Of a stretch of DNA of 64,000 nucleotides, positions 24,411-38,423 are shown piece after piece. How positions within the stretch are numbered: the stretch's first letter is position 1; every line of letters starts with the position of its first letter. Location: positions 620,001-684,000 of the forward strand of contig JAIXMN010000017.1 in the NCBI GenBank assembly GCA_025716815.1. Reading direction: 5' to 3'. Below the pieces are notes generated by a model. It was not told where the DNA came from. It saw nothing but the letters and a program-made list of their open reading frames with translations, and did no database searches. A program made the translations under genes and the position numbers. The stretch comes from Dichotomocladium elegans. Lineage: Eukaryota; Mucoromycota; Mucoromycetes; Mucorales; Lichtheimiaceae.

Positions 24411-24963
24411 TGTTAATCCAGCAGGCAAGGGTCCTGATTAAAAGAAAAAGGAAGAACGAGAACGAAAAATAAACTGCGGGGGGTAGAATTAGAAAAAAAA
24501 GGTACGGACCTTACTTGAGGAAAAACATTTTGTCGAACTCGCAGAAGGGTTCACGGACAACGCCCTGCCTTCCCTTTTACCCCCCCTCCCTTTCCTTCAT
24601 ATCCCCACAACACATACACCCTACGCACACACACACACACACACCACATCCTCGAATCCTTTTTACAGATGCACCATGCGTACTCTTAACTCAAGCACCG
24701 AACCCACATTCATTTGCTCAGTCCGAAAAAGCCACAAGTCAATGTTCCGCAAAGGTGCCGGATAAAATGCGGGGATAGAAAAAGAGCTCCGTAGGCGATG
24801 CAGGATCACCCCTCGCTTGGACCAACGTAAAACTTTACAAGGGAAGTATCCTTGGATTGGATTTCCTTTAATATACAAAGACCTTAAAAAGTGCTATTAT
24901 GTACATGGAGAGATGAAACACGGCGTGGTGTTGGAAGGGACGGCAGGTAATAGTATTGGAACT
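24411..24963. other. Intergenic between PRELI and choline kinase genes, with (CA)n microsatellite
   Basis: About 550 bp with the PRELI promoter and the 3' flank of the choline kinase gene. A CA dinucleotide run lies at about 24626-24645. No coding sequence is recognised. Confidence 0.5.
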
Positions 24964-26356
24964 CTAGCATTTTGCGAGCTGATCTCGGAAGGCATTCAGG
25001 CGCTGTTCGAAATATTTGTAGTAGTCAAAGTCAATCTCACTTTGGCTATACTGGATGATACCCCACAAGGCCCACTGGATATGACTAGCCATAGTCCACT
25101 CAAGGGCTGATCTGTCTAGTTCTTCGGCGGTCATCTCGATGGGCTCATTGCCAATGTACGCGTTCAGAAAGCGCATCCGCTCTTCCCGGTTCGGAAACGC
25201 CTGCACGCGCATGGCAGCCGGATCGTTGCTGTGATAGTCGTACATCCACTCGCAAAAGTGGTTGGCAATGTCGTAAGCACGCGGATTGTATCCCGCATAT
25301 TCAAAGTCCACGATCACCAGCTCTTGGGTGTCGGCCAGCCTGAGCACGTTTCCATACTGGGTCTAGGTTTTGTATAGATGTGGGGTGGAAGGAAATCAGA
25401 AAACGTTCTCTCGAAGCGTTGTGGTTATATGTATCTGTGTAGTACGAACATCATTATGGGCAAATACAATAGTCGTCGGTCGGTTCTCCAAGATCGTCTT
25501 GCAGCGCTCAATTTCGGCCGACAATCCTTCTAGTCCGAGGTCCGTCAACTTTTCTTTCCACACCGGATTGTTAAGCATTTCCCGCACGGCCGTGTACCAG
25601 AGAGACACGTTCCGCCAAACCTCAATCCGACACGGGTCGGACGGCGGAAAGTCAGTTGTAACATTGTGCAGCTGGCGCAAGGCTTGGGCAATCTGACAGG
25701 AGACGACAGGATCTCGCATGTCATCGTGCCGGAGTGTCGTTGAGTCAAAGTACTCCTCAAAGCGGCCGTTTCCAAAGGTCGCCAGTAGTTGCGGGCTTAC
25801 ATTGTTCGAGATGGACGACAGCCTCGCCAGCCATGCAAGCTCATGCTGACGATCGACTATCTGGTCCACACCCACACCGTAGACTCGGAGCAACACCCGG
25901 GATTGATTAGGACTTGACATAAAATACACGGCACTAAGTAATCCCATGTGAGTCTGCACAGACATCAGTTCTTGCTTTCCCCCCCCCTCGTCCCCGTCTG
26001 TTTTTACTTTGTCAGAGCACCGCTCACGCGCTCCAGAAAAATCTCGGTCTCATTCTGCCATCCCGGCAATAGTTTGCGTGCAACGGAAAGACACTTTGCG
26101 GACAAGGCATTCTTGTCCTTAAGTTGGCTAAGAAGGAAGGGACATGTCAGAGAGATGCATGTAATGCGCACGCGTCGGGGACGGGATTTTACAAAAGATC
26201 AATAATGTCATCACACGCTGGAAGGCCATCCAGACTGATGGTAATGTCTCTGGTGGCTGTGCTCGTAGTGGAGGGCGCCAGAAGAGCAGGGCTACTCGCC
26301 GACCGGATAGTGGCGGCCATGACTCCGGAGATGTGCCGCTTTTGATGCATAGTCAT
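24964..26356 (-). CDS. Choline/ethanolamine kinase
   Basis: Cytosolic kinase making phosphocholine or phosphoethanolamine, the first step of the Kennedy pathway. Exons 26356-26193, 26127-26008, 25933-25450 and 25362-24964 give 388 residues. SGALTNAVYFM (ATP-binding edge) is created by the second intron. The Brenner phosphotransferase motif FAHNDTQYGN is created by the third, and VDFEYAGYNPRAYDIANHFCEW-type choline-kinase residues follow. The donor of intron 3 is the unusual GTTCGT. Two in-frame ATGs lie at the start (26356 and 26350). Choline versus ethanolamine preference cannot be read from sequence. The gene is divergent from glycerol kinase. Confidence 0.92.
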
Positions 26357-26763
26357 AATGCGCGCGTTCTTTTAAAGACTTTACAATTGGAAAAGAGAGA
26401 GAAAATAAACACACAATACAGGGACAAATGCGGAACAGGAAAAAAATTAGTACTTTGCACTATTCCCCTATGATGGTGGCACAAGAATGACACGAGGAAG
26501 CATGAATTTTTCTCAGAGGAACTAACGCAGTCTTTTAGTGCGAATCACCAGCCACAACTAACACTGACGTAATGGAACAGTACTGCAGCTCTAGTGATGG
26601 ATAGACCGGCCCGGCAGCGGTTTCGTCATTCCCCAATGGCGATGCACTTGTTTCACATACAAAACTACCTTTGTTGATAAACAATCACCAACCACCCCCG
26701 TCCACTCCTGATTTAATTGGTTGTCTCTTTCTCTCGTTTTCATATATACACATATACGCAAAA
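26357..26763. promoter_or_regulatory. Divergent promoter region, choline kinase / glycerol kinase
   Basis: About 400 bp between two divergent start codons of glycerolipid-related genes. It holds T/C-rich and TATA-like (tatata) stretches near 26744-26757. No specific regulator site is identified. Confidence 0.45.
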
Positions 26764-28731
<1,968 letters not shown>

Positions 28732-28963
28732 CATCATTCATCACTCAATTAATTTTCTTCTATTGTTGCAAATATCTTCTTGATTTGTCTGCAAGTGTGC
28801 TTTGGCAGGGAAGCGGCCGCTGGAACTTCGCGGGGGTGGGGGATTAAGCTGATCAAAGAAGGAAAGTACAAAAGACAAGTTACAGAAACGGATTAGTAGC
28901 GAGTATTAAAGGCGGAGGGGTGAAGATAAGAAAGAAAGAGGAGAAATCGTTGGCAAAACACTA

Positions 28964-30656
28964 TCACTCGTGGAGAGACTTGATATAGGTCCAAGCACCC
29001 GTGTCCACTAAGTTCTTGCGACGCATCTTGGGTAACAGGCTCGCGGTCCGCTTGGAGTATGTGTCGGAAGCCGACCCATCCTCGACAAACTTGAAAAGCA
29101 CGGGTTTCCAGATCTCCTTCTTCTCAGCGCGCTCTTTCCTGACCTGACGCTGCCAGTCCTCGATTTTTGACTTCTCTGCGTTGGCTAAGCCAAAGTTCTT
29201 GGCCTTGAGGGCTGCGGTCACAGGGCCCCAGAGGCGATGGGACTCGATCTCGGATTGTTCCTCGATGGGCGTAGTGACACGCTCAGCCATGGGCTCGGCC
29301 TCAGCATCGAACAAGAGCTCCTTGTCTTCACCTTCCGATCTCGTAAAGTAGGTCTTGTGGCTCCATCGCCCCGATAGGGTATAGCGCACTTCGCCGTCCA
29401 CATCAGATACAGCGCCCTTGATATGGTTATGTTCGCCGCCAAACCAGGGCTTGGGGATAAACTCAACGTTTGCCACAGTCCCATTAGAGCAGAGGATGGA
29501 ACACACACCACTCAGCTCGAGATACGCAGCTCCCGTCAGGAAGCCCCGGATCATGAGATCAGGGAAATCAATCACGTACTGCTCGTCGTATCCTTTTAAA
29601 TATAAAACAGCACGGCCGACCTGTTCCACCTTGATACTCGTGCCTTTAAACCGCGACTTTTGCCCACCTGATGATCAAAAGGAAAAAGAATGAATCATCC
29701 AAAAGCCTATGTTCTTCGCCTTCAACTTACAATGTCCATTCAACGAGACACCTGCCTTCTCATTCTGAAGATAGAACGCAGAGATCGGTGGATGGTGACA
29801 CACTAGCGCAAATCAACGTGTATCATCAATAAATGTTTTTTTTGGCCTTTCTCCCTCCGCCTAAATATATAAAAAAAATGTAACCATACCTTGCTCACAA
29901 ATACAGTCGACATCACCAAGTTTGCATCGGAACTGCTCACCCAAGATAGGATTGTACGGTTTCTTTTCATGTTGACCGTTTGTGCATCGGGAGGCATAGC
30001 TTCCCCAAAGCGTTGACATGAACCAGCGTGTCACAGCAAGCATCCGTTCTAAGAATTCAACCCCAATTATTGTTGGAAAATGCGTATACGGCCCGCGCGC
30101 GCGCGTGCGTGTGTGTGCGTGTTTTCACCGCCCCCTCCCTCTTCTTAGAATATCCGTCCGCCCACCAACAGCCACGCATATCCCATTGTTGAATGGATTT
30201 GGGTGATTATTTACCTGCTGGATCCGTGGCAGCGGCAATGGCTGTGAAGCTAGCATGAGAAGGAATTAGCCCGTGTGTGTGCACCGCCTCAGCAGAGCAA
30301 GTTTACTTACAGCGAAGGATGATCACCCCAATAAGTACTATGTTTATTATTTATTTCTGTGAGTGTCTGTGCATTGCAAAGTCAAGAGAGATATGCGACT
30401 ATCCGCAAAAAGACTACACATACCCATACTCGAGAAGCGATAAACCATTCAGAAAAAAGGCAGGGCAGGTCAACGAAGAAAGATCGCCGGTGAAACTGAT
30501 GACAGTCTTAATGAACTCTCGGAATTGACCATGCGTGCCGGGTTCTGCATTCTTCACGGACATGGCGTCGACATCCTTGACATCGGGTGTGGTGTCGGTC
30601 CCGTTCAATTCGGAGGATGAAGTAGTGCGACTGTTTGAAAAGAAACTTTTGCCCAT
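28964..30656 (-). CDS. Oxysterol-binding protein, KES1/OSH4-like (ORD only)
   Basis: Cytosolic sterol/PI4P exchange protein of the OSBP-related family. Six exons: 30656-30424, 30337-30311, 30249-30215, 30048-29890, 29802-29731 and 29667-28964, giving 409 residues, the size of short ORD-only members. No PH or ankyrin domain. Conserved pieces: [48 protein letters not shown] and the fingerprint [14 protein letters not shown] (usually EQVSHHPP), then [14 protein letters not shown]. Exons 2 (27 nt) and 3 (35 nt) are very small but are required by conservation and phase. Exact lipid specificity is inferred only. Confidence 0.9.
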
Positions 30657-31724
30657 GGTCTATGAGTGGAAGAGAGGAAGAAGGGAAAAAGAAAGGGAAA
30701 AAAGAGAGACGAGCATTAAAACAAAATTACAGCTGATCACCCCTCTTTTTTTTTCTGCGACACCTAAACCAACATGGTTTAACAAACACAAACGAGGTAG
30801 GCCATCTCATCACCTGTTCTGTCTTCTTATCCAGCTGCTTCCCCTTCCAACTCCTTATGACTGCACACGTCTACACTACATTCTAGGAAAGAACCCATCA
30901 ACATTTGCTCTTTGGGTGATGTCTGTGAGCTTGTCCGCGCTAGAAATTCTCCGCAAAGGGCGGGAAATGATGTCGTTATCTTCTCATTACATACCCTTGT
31001 TTCTCTTTCTTTCCCGCAAACGAGGACCTCCCCTCGCCCATCATGGGGTCGTCGTCCTCTTCTTTACCTGTGCGCTGCGTGATTATGTGACAATTTGCTT
31101 CTCTATATGGCAAACATTCTTCATTCGCCAATACAAAAGCAAATTTTAATTTATCCATCTGTGACGCCGAGCGAGACGAAGGATTAATCCTTATATCACC
31201 TGGTCAAGGCCATAGCCGGTGGTGAATTGCGCCTATCGATATCATAAAATCACGCCCCGTCCCCGTCCCTGAGCACACGTGCAGCGCTGGTGGATGTCCA
31301 TAACATTTGACATCCTTTCTCGTCAGCCAGTCGGAGCCTCGTGACTTGCTCTTCCTCCCCCCCCCCACCCTGCCCCCTCCTTACGTGAGGGAAGCTTCCT
31401 CCCCCATACACACGCACACACGCTTAAAGCGGACGGCAACCAAGAGAACAGACTCTTTTAGCCGTGTCTGCACTTGCCCTGGTCGGCCGGTGCACAACCC
31501 TGTCCACTCTATGCCTGTCTTCCGGAAATAGTAGGCTCACCTCGCTCTGTTCTTCGTCCGTTTACCCCAAACTTGTTCTCCCGCTCTGGACAAGCGAATT
31601 CCCAAAATCCAGATACTCTTCCCAAGCAAGCACCCTTCTTTCCACACACACACCCCCTCTTCCGCTGCCCTGCCCTCCCCCCTTTCTCTTTCTTTCTCCT
31701 CTTCCTTCTATTCTTGTACCATAG
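30657..31724. promoter_or_regulatory. Divergent promoter region, OSH / ADAM
   Basis: About 1.07 kb between divergent starts. The ADAM-proximal half (31300-31715) is strongly C/T-rich, typical of a fungal pyrimidine-rich leader. Open frames in it are low-complexity and not believed. Confidence 0.45.
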
Positions 31725-34700
31725 ATGAGCCGCTTCACTCACTGGTGCGTCCAGTTAGTGCTGCTCTTGCTCTGTGTCACAGTTTCGGGTAAACATAAAC
31801 AGAGAAGCATACCAAAGCCAGAGAACAGACGCTGAACCTGTATTGTCCCTCTCTCCTTTTCCTTTGGAATCGCCCCTGCTCCATGAATCTTTAGCACACA
31901 GCGTCAACGATCGTCGATTAACGGCCTTGGAACCACTGCCATCAGTGGCTGTGGACATTGCGCCCCGGCCAGAGCGGTTCTTCTCCAAACGCCAGCAAAC
32001 CCGGAATCCAGCCTACACACCGCAACAACGACCATCCGCGATCGAGCATGATGACATACTGCGTCTGACCGTGTCGGCTTTTAATCAGACATACTACCTT
32101 CATTTGCAGCCCAACACCGATCTTTTTCATCCAAATGCAGTCCTCAATCATGATGGGAAGGAAGTGCGGATCAATCCGCAACACTTCCGTGTTTATCGTG
32201 GTCATGTGATTGCACATAGCCATTCTGACGACCGTTGGGCTGCTGATCGGGCTGGCATATGGCGCGATGACTTTTCCGTAGAGAATGAAGAGGGCGTCCT
32301 GGGCTGGGCACGCGTGGTTATCCGGGATGATTTGAGGTGATACACCGAAAAGGAGACACAAGGGGGAAAGAGAAGGAATCTAATCCAAGATGGACAACAG
32401 TCGCGGCCTCGAGTATCCTGTTCTTGAAGGGTCCTTTCGTACTCATGATGACTTGTTCCACATCAAGGCGACACATAATTACCAACTTGCCAAACGAGAG
32501 GATGATACCGATCTGGACGAGCGGCATCATCTTGCGCATATGGTGATATACAGGGATTCTGATACGGTTCTTGTCAAAAGGGATGGCATGGTGCCCAGGT
32601 GTGGATTCGATCCGCTTATTCACGGCCGCCATCATCGAGAAGAGAATGCAGTAGCAGCATCTTTGCGGGCAAGTGACTTGGGTATATACGAGGATGACAA
32701 GATCCATCGTTATGCGATGGTGGGCAACGGCCTCCGAAAGCGTGCCCCTGCTGGATGCCCTTCTACAAAGAAAAGTAAGTTTTCGGATTCCTTCGCTTGC
32801 CATCGCTGGAATTGGCTACAGACGCATAAACAAACATTTTTCTTATTTATTTCTGTTCTTTATTGTCTCCTAGTCAATTATATGGGAGCGGGTAAAGTCT
32901 CTAACCATCGCTGAGAAATACGTGAAACTCACCCCTGCTTTACAGCTGCGGATTGCACATACACCAAATACTACCAGACGGCCAATAACGCTCGGTCACA
33001 GATCATCAATGATTGGAATACTGCCTCGGCCGTATACGAGAGTACATTTAATGTCCAACTCGGGCTGATCAACATCACCATCATGGACGCGGTTTGCCCG
33101 TCTACACCTTCTGCAAACGCTCGTTGGAATCAAGGCTGCTCAACTGCTTATGATATTTCCAGTCGATTGAGCGACTTCAGCCAGTGGCGTGCGAGCATTG
33201 GTAACGACGGGGCCGGTCTCTGGCATCTCATGACCAGTTGCGCGTAAGTTGAGCTATTTCTCGTTCTTTCCTTTTTTTGCTGAAAGCTTGTGTCATTTAT
33301 ATATAGCTCGGGTGTCGAAGTCGGCATTGCATGGCTAGGCTCACTTTGCACAACTACAGCCAAAAAACAGCCAGAAGGATATGTGTCCGGTACAGCCGTA
33401 TCATCGATTAGTGAGTTTCGGATGCCTCCGATGAATGTACAACAACAAAGCAATTGAAACCGCTCGCCTTTGTTAGTTCGCGATGAGTGGACCGTGGTTG
33501 CGCATGAGATCGGACATAACTTTGGTATGTATGTTGATGAGGTAATAGGTAGCAAACATCCCTGCTTATATCCTCTTGATGTAGGCGCCATCCACGATTG
33601 TACGTCTGATACGTGTCCATGCAACGGGCCAGCGTGCTCGTGCTGTCCTCTGAGCTCAACCCAATGCGACGCAGGCGGTACTTATATCATGAACCCATCG
33701 AGCAATAAATCAACATCGGCCTTTAGCCCCTGTACTATCGAGAAAGTGTGCTCAGCGTATCCGACCTTAGGAACATGCCTTGAAGGTTAGGATTGGTTGC
33801 TGAATAGATGGCATAAGGCAAGAACTGACACGATAGATATTGATAGATCCTGGCAGCCGAACAATCAAGACTCTTCAGATGTGCGGTAATGGGATCAAGG
33901 AAGATGGCGAGGATTGTGACACGGGTGGCACCAATACTACATGCTGCAATGGAAGCACTTGCAAATACATTGGGAGTGCTAAATGCGAGTATGTGCGAGA
34001 AACGCTTTCCCCCCCCCCGGGATGCTGGAAAGAGAAAAGATCAAACTAACCTGCAGGTATCAGAGATTCGACCGATCTTTGTTGTAGCCAGTGTCAGTTC
34101 AAGGCCAAAGACACTGTTTGTCGCTCAGCTGCATCGGAATGCGACACCCAAGAAGTTTGTTCAGGTACCTCGGGGGATTGTCCTCCAGACACGTACAAGA
34201 CCGACGGGTCATCATGTAGCAACAACATGCAGTGTGCATCAGGGCAATGCACTTCGCGCGATGCTCAGTGTAGACAGCGCGGCACAAGTATGAATGTCAC
34301 GAGATCCTGCACGTCCATGTCCGGGTCATGCGAACTCATATGTGACAGACCGGGCGGCTTAGGCTGTCTCATTTTTAACGGCAACTTTTTGGACGGCACC
34401 CCATGTGGTCTTGGTGGCACGTGCAAAGGCGGTACCTGCAGCATGGACAATTTCGGCAAGTGCGCGGAGGCCGAGACGCGCGCATGCAATGACTGACATA
34501 CATATCTGTAGGTGACAATGCAAAGAACTGGATCATGAGCCATCTGGCCATAGCGATCCCGGTCATTTGCGTTGTTGGACTCTTGCTCCTGTTCTGTATT
34601 ATCCGGTGCTGCTTTTTCAGGCGACGAGCTCCGGATAATAACGGTGTCTATGTGATCAGCAGCGGGAATGCAGGCCCTCCTCCCCAGTATCCCCCACCCT

Positions 34701-34930
34701 ATTACCCTCCTCCTCCAAGCGCAACTAATCAGCAGTGGGTCGACCCAAGGGCATACAATGGCATGCCTTCCATGCCCCCACCGACATACACACAAACCCA
34801 CGAAGCATATGAGATGCAACCTGCCCACGGATGGCAAGGCTCGACTACTAGCAACCATAGAGAAAGCGGCGATGGCATTTCCGGACGCGTTCGTCGTTTT
34901 GAGGAAAACCGCATGGGGACCTCTCACTAG
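31725..34930 (+). CDS. ADAM-family metalloprotease (reprolysin/disintegrin, membrane-anchored)
   Basis: Type I membrane zinc protease of the fungal ADAM (ADM-A/ADM-B) type. Ten exons: 31725-31788, 31895-32336, 32401-32774, 32946-33243, 33307-33410, 33477-33524, 33585-33785, 33847-33988, 34064-34455 and 34512-34930, giving 827 residues. Order: signal peptide (LVLLLLCVTVSG), prodomain with HVIAHSHSDDRWAADRAG, and a catalytic domain with the zinc site HEIGHNFGAIHDC split by an intron and the Met-turn YIMNP. Then a disintegrin-like domain (CGNGIKEDGEDCDTG), a Cys-rich region, one transmembrane segment (AIPVICVVGLLLLFCI) and a Pro-rich cytoplasmic tail (PPPQYPPPYYPPPP). Intron 9 uses a GC donor. 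Catalytic residues are intact, so an active sheddase is likely. Confidence 0.92.
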
Positions 34931-36050
34931 AATATAGAATCCAAAAAAAAACGCGTTTGTGTGATAACTCTTTTTTTATTATAATCATCAATAAAAGTTG
35001 GAAGACAAGAGGGAAGCCAAGCAGGGTCAAACCTATCCATCAGTAAGATGCGTGAGTGAGAGAGGTTCTAAATGAAAACATAGAAGCCACCCAGATGTGA
35101 CAAAGAAGGTCGAAAACTCAGTGTAACTATGACATAAATACTAAGGATCATTACATCAGGTACGCCCAAAACGGGCTACCAGTTGATGCTCCAAATTATT
35201 TGGAATAGTATCATCACTGTTTTCTCCCTTTCTCGGTCCCATCATCGTCCTTCGTTGCCCTTCTCGCAAAGAAGATGATGGAAAAAAAAAAAAAAAAGAC
35301 ATACCTTACTAGGAGAAGAAAAAAAAAAAAACTAGAGAGAAAGAGAACCAACCTGGGATGCAAACGTAAAAAAAAAATTTTCGGTGCCTTTTTATGCAAT
35401 ACCTGAAAAGCCGGTCACTTTTTTTTTTTTTTCACACCGCTCAGCGAGAGCCTTCATGCGCTGTTTTAATAGGAGGAGCATGACGCACCGCCCATCGATA
35501 CTTTTAATTTTTCGCATGCATACCCCGTTAATCAATAGAGAAATATCAGCCCCCTTCTTACCCTTCAAATTTACCCCGAAGGTGTAGCTAGGTGTACCAT
35601 TGCGGTAACAATGGCCGAACAGGGAGGACAGGAAAGAGGAGGGACGACGACGGACCAAACCACAACACCAGCGGCAAGAAGCAGACGAAGCCATGGTGCG
35701 AGATCTGCGCGCGTGGCAGCCAAACCACGGTCCCACCCAAAGCCCCATATCCTCTCCTCTCGAGGCACTCGAGTTAGATCGGTATCGTTATCTACAGAGG
35801 GTCCTGAAAACTAAAAGATTGCAGAATGGAACAAGGGTAACCTTGCTCTTGAGCAACGGACCAAAACTGCTCGATCGGATGGAGTTCAGGCGAGTAGGGT
35901 GGCAAGATAAGCACATCGGTATCCTCGACACTCGATGTATTTAGCGACATCCTCAGCCTTATGGATTATCCATTACCAAATAGCGCTCTTCATTTGAGAA
36001 TACGCGAACGACTCCTCGCATTAGGTTTTTTTTTTAAAATAAAGATGCTG
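34931..36050. repeat. Intergenic with decayed repeat, family 3 copy (plus strand)
   Basis: No intact gene. About 35575-35760 resembles the minus strand of about 47800-48015. A perfect 21-nt match lies at 35592-35612 and 47991-48011, followed by diverged similarity for roughly 110 bp. One frame gives KKQTKPWCEICARG, a possible zinc-knuckle-like scrap. Elsewhere there are A/T homopolymers (35280-35430). Confidence 0.45.
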
Positions 36051-36430
36051 TCAGGGTCGTTCTAGTACTGTAATGCCCATCGCTGGGGGGCTGAACGAGC
36101 ATGGATTCCTAGAAGCTGATGAACTCAAGACCTTCTCCGACATCTGTTTGAAAAATCTGACCTTGTCTTGGTCCGTGCATGCTGTGTAGCTGCGCTTGAT
36201 CCCTGCTTCTTCCATCCGAATGTCTGCACCCTTTCGCTTGGGAATGTGTGTGGTAGTAAGATCAGAGTTATCTCTGAAACGTATGCTACGCAGATATTCA
36301 GCCCACGAACAAACGGATTGCAGAGGGTACATTTCTTTATCAACAACATCGTCCATAGGTTCAGGACAGCCACGCTCATCAACGACATGACCTTGGCCAT
36401 CTTCATTTCAGAATGAAAAAGCGTATAAAA
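36051..36430 (-). repeat. Decayed dispersed repeat, family 1 copy C
   Basis: On the minus strand a broken frame reads ERGCPEPMDDVVDKEMYPLQ, then HIPKRKGADIRMEEAGIKR and TDQDKVRFFKQM. The same order of peptides is found at 59830-60190 (minus) and 62230-62490 (plus). Relic of the shared element; no intact gene. Its ancestral product is not recognised. Confidence 0.65.
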
Positions 36431-37263
36431 GAGATGGAAGCGACATGTTTCGGTGGATGCATGTGGCAGTTGCGTTGTCATCATGCATATTCTGGGCAAA
36501 ATGCGACTTGTATTTTTGCGATCCTGTGACTTCAGAACTGGCAAGATACGACTTTGGTCTTGGAAAATAGTGTTTGTCTTCTTTCTTTCTATCGGGCTTT
36601 TAGCAAAGGAATGAATGCGCGAACTGAACATGATGAAGAGAAGCTTTGGAAATCATCCATTCGCAAAGAGGAGACCTCGGCAGTGGTCATACTATCAAGG
36701 CTCTCGCCGAGGGTAGACAAATCGCGACCGCCACCTCTCCCCCATACACTCACACTCACACCAGATCAATCTACAAACGTGTTAGATTCGAATAAAAAGA
36801 AAGTCACTATTAAGATTCATCATCTTGCATTTCTGGGCAAACCCCGCTCGCGAGCAATACAATGCCCCGTTGTCAATTGGCCTAATCTCTGCTGCTTCAC
36901 CCGAAGATCCGCAAGAAATACCAAATCGGCCATTGCGACACACGCTCTCCCCCCACCCCATCGTGGTAGCGCAGTCGCTCTTGGAGCCTCGCAGCCTAAT
37001 GACCTAGTAGACTGTGCTCATGAAATTGTTAACCCATATTAAGCCAACAAGTCGGAAAATGGGCCCGACGTAAGTTCTGCACGTTGCACACATCTGTCGA
37101 TCTAGTGTAACAAGCTCTGTGCAATCAGGCACATCAGCGATCTAAGAAACAAGAGAAATCAATGGAGAAAAGAAAAGGACATTATGATCCGCCTTATTTT
37201 TATGTACACATCAAGATCGCCAAGTAGCGCACGCAATTTCGGGGCCAAACAGAACCGTACTAC
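36431..37263. other. Intergenic, no gene seen
   Basis: Between the repeat relic and the SHR3-like stop. A 162-codon plus-strand open frame (36554-37042) lacks any recognisable motif, has odd composition and is treated as chance. Confidence 0.4.
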
Positions 37264-38246
37264 CTATTTGTTCTTCTTCGATGAAGATATAGCAGCCGTT
37301 GTAGTACCAGTAGCAGCGTTATTGCTGTTGCTGTTGATGTTGTTGTTGCTGCTGCTGTTACGACCTGCCTTTGCTGTTTTTTTCATGACAAAGTAGTGCG
37401 CGATTTGAAGACCAATGATACCTGCAGTGTCCCCATTCACATATCAGTAAGTCGCGCACCCTTTTGTCAACCCCAACAGATTCATGGCTCTTTTTATACC
37501 TGTGATGGCCAACACAATCATAAAATGAGCCGCCGCGATGTTCTTCAGCGATGCGGTAATATCCTCCTCATTATCAGATGTCGTGATGACCTCAAGGCCT
37601 AAGGCAGATTGTCAGTAAAATTTCCGGGGAGTATAAAGATATATATTTATATATACCGGGCCGCACGGACGTCGTGTGAGTAGATAGACCAAAAAGCATT
37701 AAAACTGACAGCATCCGTTAACAACTTTGCTTCTCCACTTTTGGGAAACATGGGGGGGGAAAGAACTCACCCAATGAGGCACCATCGAAAAGAATATTGG
37801 CATCTGACATGTGGGCCAAACCTGCCGAGAAACCAACAGCGGCAATCATCAGGTTGGCAAACGGAATATATTTCAGAATATTGGGTGCCTCAGACTGGGT
37901 CGCGTAATATAGCTTTGTCATATCAAATGAGTTTGCGGTCCCCTTCCCAACCCACAAAAGTACAGCGACTTGTACTCTCGCGAACATACACACAGACATC
38001 CTCCAAGCGCTTACCGTGGCTCGCGAGACCGCATTCGGGTGTTCGGCCGGATTTGCCCAGAGAAGAAAATAATCAAATGCCCAATCAGCCCAATAGGTCT
38101 AAGAAAGACAAAACCATGTCAGCAGGCGCTCGCTCGAAATTTGGGCAGCCAGAGCCCTTTCTCCCCCAGCGACGTACACCGTAAGCAAAAAAGCACGAAC
38201 AAAGGATCAAGGTGACCTTGATGGATTGCATGTATTCGCCCGCCAT
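37264..38246 (-). CDS. SHR3: SHR3-like amino-acid permease chaperone
   Basis: Small ER membrane protein resembling the SHR3 chaperone that helps amino-acid permeases fold and leave the ER. Six exons: 38246-38178, 38098-38015, 37912-37771, 37704-37657, 37598-37500 and 37421-37264, giving 199 residues. Four hydrophobic segments: SIKVTLILCSCFFAYG, ANLMIAAVGFSAGLAHM, a segment after the family motif ILFDGASL, and HFMIVLAITGIIGLQIAHYF. The C-terminal cytoplasmic tail is Asn/Ser/Thr-rich and ends SSSKKNK. The ASL-VLMLFG and ITGIIG joins keep phase. Assignment rests on the FDGASL motif and topology. Confidence 0.75.
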
Positions 38247-38423
38247 GTTATTATTGGATTCCCAGCCGGACGAGATGAAGAGAGAACTCGCTGGGGAGTC
38301 CAAGAAATTTTAATGGGTTCCGCTCTGTGCAACCTTATGCTTCTTTCCTTTCCCCCCACCCCACCCAACCTCTCCCATGCACTGCTGGTTTTTTTTTTTT
38401 TTTTTTACTTGAAATACATCAAA

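Noticed and set aside
36554..37042. 162-codon plus-strand open frame with a Pro/Leu-rich segment
   Set aside because: No domain, no splice support, composition unlike neighbouring genes, and located in repeat-rich intergenic DNA.
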